Assembly (NCBI GenBank): GCA_002725175.2
Contig: PBQX02000116.1
Span: 14,703-78,702 of the forward strand
DNA: 64,000 nucleotides
Direction of reading: 5' to 3'
Source: CACKLF01 sp002725175
Lineage (GTDB): Bacteria > Pseudomonadota > Alphaproteobacteria > Rhodobacterales > Rhodobacteraceae
This document shows positions 62,959 through 64,000 of the stretch, piece by piece (within the stretch, counting starts at the first letter, position 1; every line of letters begins with the position of its first letter). The notes beneath the pieces were generated by a model, which saw nothing but the letters and a program-made list of their open reading frames with translations, was not told the DNA's origin and ran no database searches. The position numbers were made by a program, and so were the translations under genes.

Positions 62959-64000
62959 TTAAATATTTTCTGCTGAAAATATTCTTCCGCTTTGTACTGT
63001 TCCCCATACCTTTATGTCTTTGATGTTTTCTGGTGAAACATCATATGGGTCATCCTCTAGAACAGCAAAGTCAGCTTTTTTACCAACTTCGATAGAGCCT
63101 ATTTCACTGTCAAGTTTCAGCGTATATGCTGCCCCAAGAGTGATTGCACGAAGTGCTTGATCAATAGAAATTCTTTCAGATTCACCTAGGATTCGTCCAG
63201 AAATTGTTTGACGATTTATAGCACACCAGGCGGTAAATAAAGGCCCTAGAGGTGTCACAGGAGCATCAGAGTGTATAGCCAAAGGTACATTATTGTCTAA
63301 AGCTGTTTTACATGAATTCATTCTTTCTGCTCTCTCTGGACCAACGGTTTTTCCATAGTGTTCTTCCCCCCAATAATAAAGATGATTTGCGAAAAGATTA
63401 ACGCAAAGGCCTAATTTTTTCATTCTTCGGAATTGTGAACTGTTCGCCAGTTGGCAGTGCTGCAGGGTAAAACGGTGATCATTAGATGGGTGCTTTAGCA
63501 AAGCATTCTCTAGGGTATCAAGTACTAACTCAGTGGCTTGATCTCCATTTGTATGAGTATGAACCAGAATATTATTTTCCAGGGCTAATTCGTAAGCTTC
63601 CTGTATATGTTCGGGAGCGGTATACCAGAGACCATTCGGAGCTCCGTTGAAATAACCTGGCCATTTTAATCTGGCGGTAAATCCCTGGATGGAACCATCT
63701 ACCACAACCTTAATTGCTCCCAAGCGCAAATTTTCAGATGATTTTTCTTTTAAATCCAGAACTCTTTTAATTACCTCTTTAGGGCTTATTCCTTGCATGT
63801 ATCTTAAGGATACTATTCTAGTAGGAAAGTCAGGTTCCGAAGTAACTCTGGACATCATTCTTATTGATTCATCTTCCTGAAGGTTAGCTAAATCGGCAGC
63901 TGTCGTTACCCCAGCTCTTACACAGATTTTCCCAAAATTCCTTAGGCCTTCAGCATCCCCAGCCAACCAATCTTTACCAAGGCCAACATGCCGAGTTAGC
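62959..64000 (-). CDS. Amidohydrolase family protein (YtcJ-like), cut by window edge
   Basis: This is the C-terminal part (about 347 residues) of a metal-dependent amidohydrolase; the frame remains open to the right edge, so TTG at 63966 is not the real start. It has VDGSIQGFTA, the metal-binding HTHTNGDQ, TLQHCQLA, AIHSDAPVTP and ALRAITLGAAYTLKLDSEIGSIEVGKKADFAVLEDDP, typical of the exoenzyme regulatory AepA/YtcJ group. The N-terminal HxH motif lies outside the window. Confidence 0.85.
   Translation of the reverse strand, partial: LTRHVGLGKDWLAGDAEGLRNFGKICVRAGVTTAADLANLQEDESIRMMSRVTSEPDFPTRIVSLRYMQGISPKEVIKRVLDLKEKSSENLRLGAIKVVVDGSIQGFTARLKWPGYFNGAPNGLWYTAPEHIQEAYELALENNILVHTHTNGDQATELVLDTLENALLKHPSNDHRFTLQHCQLANSSQFRRMKKLGLCVNLFANHLYYWGEEHYGKTVGPERAERMNSCKTALDNNVPLAIHSDAPVTPLGPLFTAWCAINRQTISGRILGESERISIDQALRAITLGAAYTLKLDSEIGSIEVGKKADFAVLEDDPYDVSPENIKDIKVWGTVQSGRIFSAENI

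Noticed and set aside
1..64000. tRNA, rRNA, CRISPR arrays, insertion sequences or prophage genes
   Set aside because: I looked in the gaps between genes, all under about 300 bases, and saw no cloverleaf-like, repeat-spacer or transposase sequence; the N-rich gaps at 26.2 and 57.15 kb cannot be fully excluded.

Overview
The window is an AT-rich, densely packed bacterial chromosome segment with no mobile elements, CRISPR arrays, rRNA or tRNA genes that I can see. The gene set fits an aerobic heterotrophic alphaproteobacterium, probably marine. The strongest marker is the F1-ATPase inhibitor subunit zeta (DUF1476) at 35.2-35.5 kb, which is typical of that class. Betaine-homocysteine methyltransferase, the homogentisate cluster and many small-molecule transporters agree. 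I cannot name the genus. Single N bases fall in patches (24.1-26.9, 34.9-41.2, 47.3-52.9 and 53.2-57.4 kb), mostly on third codon positions inside genes, which looks like a consensus over co-occurring strains rather than random gaps.

Layout. 1-2.7 kb: the N-terminal half of an AlkB-type alkane hydroxylase running off the left edge, an MFS transporter and a PhnD-like binding protein. 2.7-8.8 kb: glycerate 2-kinase, then a tandem glycine riboswitch in front of gcvT-gcvH-gcvP. 8.8-10.7 kb: CoA-transferase and glutathione transferase. 10.7-18.8 kb: the homogentisate pathway (hmgA, fahA, maiA) with a metallo-beta-lactamase-fold protein, a flavin monooxygenase broken by one base, a DUF2783 protein, a divergent MarR regulator and an aldehyde dehydrogenase. 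19-25.2 kb: glutamate synthase gltB-gltD behind a repeat-rich leader. 25.2-35.5 kb: EamA exporters, kynureninase, branched-chain aminotransferase, an enolase-superfamily enzyme, cysQ, adenine deaminase, betaine-homocysteine methyltransferase, deoD and the ATPase inhibitor.

35.6-43.0 kb: a second aromatic-degradation block with a flavin reductase, divergent from two extradiol-type (VOC) proteins, an FAH-family hydrolase, two flavin monooxygenases and an SDR. Its substrate is unknown. 43.0-53.1 kb: a leftward peptide-use block with an M20 deacylase, an oligopeptide ABC transporter, an aldehyde dehydrogenase, a P1-family aminopeptidase and a TPR protein. 53.2-57.1 kb: an exported DUF1800 protein carrying a peptidoglycan-binding domain and a CBM60-like module, paired with a DUF1501 protein. 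57.2-64 kb: an EamA transporter, a sugar-isomerase-like protein, a fatty acid desaturase, a MetE-C-like methyltransferase, a SAM methyltransferase, a CobW GTPase and an amidohydrolase that runs off the right edge.

Together the genes describe a scavenger of amino acids, peptides, aromatics and methylated compounds. Glycine is sensed and cleaved to C1 units, glyoxylate-level carbon may return through glycerate kinase, nitrogen is assimilated by GOGAT, and aromatic amino acids drain through homogentisate and kynurenine routes. The points most worth a second look are the orphan meta-cleavage cluster, the DUF1800-CBM/DUF1501 pair, the gltB leader, the one-site metallo-hydrolase in the hmg cluster and two genes that appear to start with ATT.
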